Shown here: piece after piece, positions 63,568 through 64,000 of the stretch
Position numbering within the stretch: position 1 is the stretch's first letter
How the letters are laid out: every line of letters begins with the position of its first letter
Assembly: GCF_018310345.1 (NCBI RefSeq)
Contig: NZ_JAGXBY010000003.1
Location: 496,001-560,000 of the forward strand
DNA: 64,000 nucleotides
Source of the DNA: Ornithinibacillus massiliensis
Lineage (GTDB): Bacteria; Bacillota; Bacilli; Bacillales; Amphibacillaceae
Direction: 5' to 3'
Notes under the pieces: generated by a model
Seen by the model: the letters and a program-made list of their open reading frames with translations, nothing else
Database searches by the model: none
Told to the model about the DNA's origin: nothing
Program-made: the position numbers and the translations under genes

Positions 63568-63628
63568 TAGCTTGGGAGGTTTGTCTTCACTTAACTAGAT
63601 GACCTCCATGTAATAAGAAGATTTTTTA

Positions 63629-63725
63629 CCCTTGCATTACAAGATAGCATATGTTATTCTACACATATACTTTGTATTGCAAGGTATTTTTTTAAATCCT
63701 ACAACCCTTGTATTACAATATAGCA
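63629..63725. promoter_or_regulatory. Operator-like repeats upstream of padR
   Basis: CCCTTGCATTACAAGATAGC (63629-63648) and CCCTTGTATTACAATATAGC (63705-63724) are direct repeats 76 bp apart. An inverted copy TACTTTGTATTGCAAGG lies between them (about 63669-63684). The core TTGNATTACAA is of the kind bound by PadR-type dimers. The last repeat is 16 bp before the ATG, so autoregulation is likely. Confidence 0.6.
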
Positions 63726-63741
63726 AAGGAGGTCACGTAAT

Positions 63742-64000
63742 ATGTCAACAACCCAAATGCTAAAAGGCATTTTAGATGGTTGTATTCTTGCAATCATAAA
63801 AGATAAGGAGGTATATGGTTACGAACTAGCCGAAAAGCTTGAGGAATACGGCTTTCAATCCTTCGGTGAAGGTACCATATATCCATTATTAATGCGTATG
63901 CAGAAAGAAAAGCTGGTCACCTCCACATTAAGAAAATCTACAGCTGGACCTCGCAGGAAATATTATTCTTTGACGCCTAAGGGCGAACTGGAACTGGCAG
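63742..64000 (+). CDS. PadR-family regulator (3' end outside window)
   Basis: The first 86 codons of a PadR protein: MSTTQMLKGILDGCILAIIK, the VYGYELAEKLEEYGF helix, GEGTIYPLLMRMQKEKLV and the wing RRKYYSLTPKGELELA. The start follows AAAGGAGG. PadR regulators normally repress a neighbouring membrane or stress gene, often encoded next to them. The gene and any partner continue past the window edge. Confidence 0.9.
   Translation, partial: MSTTQMLKGILDGCILAIIKDKEVYGYELAEKLEEYGFQSFGEGTIYPLLMRMQKEKLVTSTLRKSTAGPRRKYYSLTPKGELELA

Overview
The window reads as chromosomal DNA of a low-GC Gram-positive bacterium of the family Bacillaceae. Protein content (LiaIHFSR-type operon, PaiA, YhfK-like and DUF485/ActP-like pairs, a guanine-class riboswitch, PadR/Lrp/MerR regulators) and a Bacillaceae-style 186-bp intergenic cruciform repeat suggest the Oceanobacillus/Virgibacillus/Ornithinibacillus neighbourhood. 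This placement is inferred from family resemblance, not from a search. Strong Shine-Dalgarno sequences and frequent TTG/GTG starts fit. I saw no rRNA, tRNA, prophage, IS element or CRISPR array.

Layout. 1-1505: a GGDEF-like protein followed by a cut-off GH8-like glycoside hydrolase, resembling the B. subtilis yda locus. 1795-8279: two ActP-like symporter/DUF485 pairs around a LytS/LytT-type two-component system. The right-hand four genes form one overlapping operon. The left-hand pair has its own control region, with three LytTR-type half-sites at an exact 21-bp spacing followed by a perfect cre site at the probable transcription start. I read this as a carboxylate sensing and uptake circuit under catabolite control, and it is one of the two most interesting parts of the window. 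8550-20411: a DUF4097 surface-type protein, several unknowns, AraC, Lrp and MerR regulators with their neighbours, a ClbS-like protein, a Nudix hydrolase and a DoxX-like protein. 20635-36732: a CoA-transferase with a good promoter, an internally duplicated membrane protein, an aldo/keto reductase, an ABC exporter, a MHYT-PAS-PAS-GGDEF-EAL protein, a YczE-like protein, a YbdG-like MscS channel, a zinc-ribbon/FxLYD anchor plus HtrA-like protease, an S41 peptidase and a radical SAM protein.

36869-45913: small secreted or lipoprotein genes, two genes broken by frameshifts, two acetyltransferases (one PaiA), a DUF389 protein, a MerR-controlled ABC multidrug exporter whose promoter has the 19-bp spacer typical of MerR control, and the cruciform repeat. 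46227-49766: a chemotaxis receptor and an ECF sigma factor with a DUF4179 membrane partner. 50143-54171: adenine deaminase under a C74 (guanine/hypoxanthine) purine riboswitch, then a divergent SDR/TetR pair with three operator-like repeats, then a second complete copy of the same promoter-riboswitch-terminator unit with no gene directly downstream. 54188-58039: a small membrane protein and the cell-envelope stress operon liaI-liaH-liaF-liaS-liaR. 58337-64000: a metallophosphoesterase, an LprI-type lipoprotein, a damaged arginase-family gene, a DinB-like protein, an HD-GYP protein, a YhfK-like NAD(P)-binding protein, a GyrI-like protein and the start of a PadR regulator with repeated operators.

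Three genes carry apparent frameshifts (37574-38018, 38332-39565, 59854-60657). They may be decaying genes or assembly indels; the sequence alone cannot decide.
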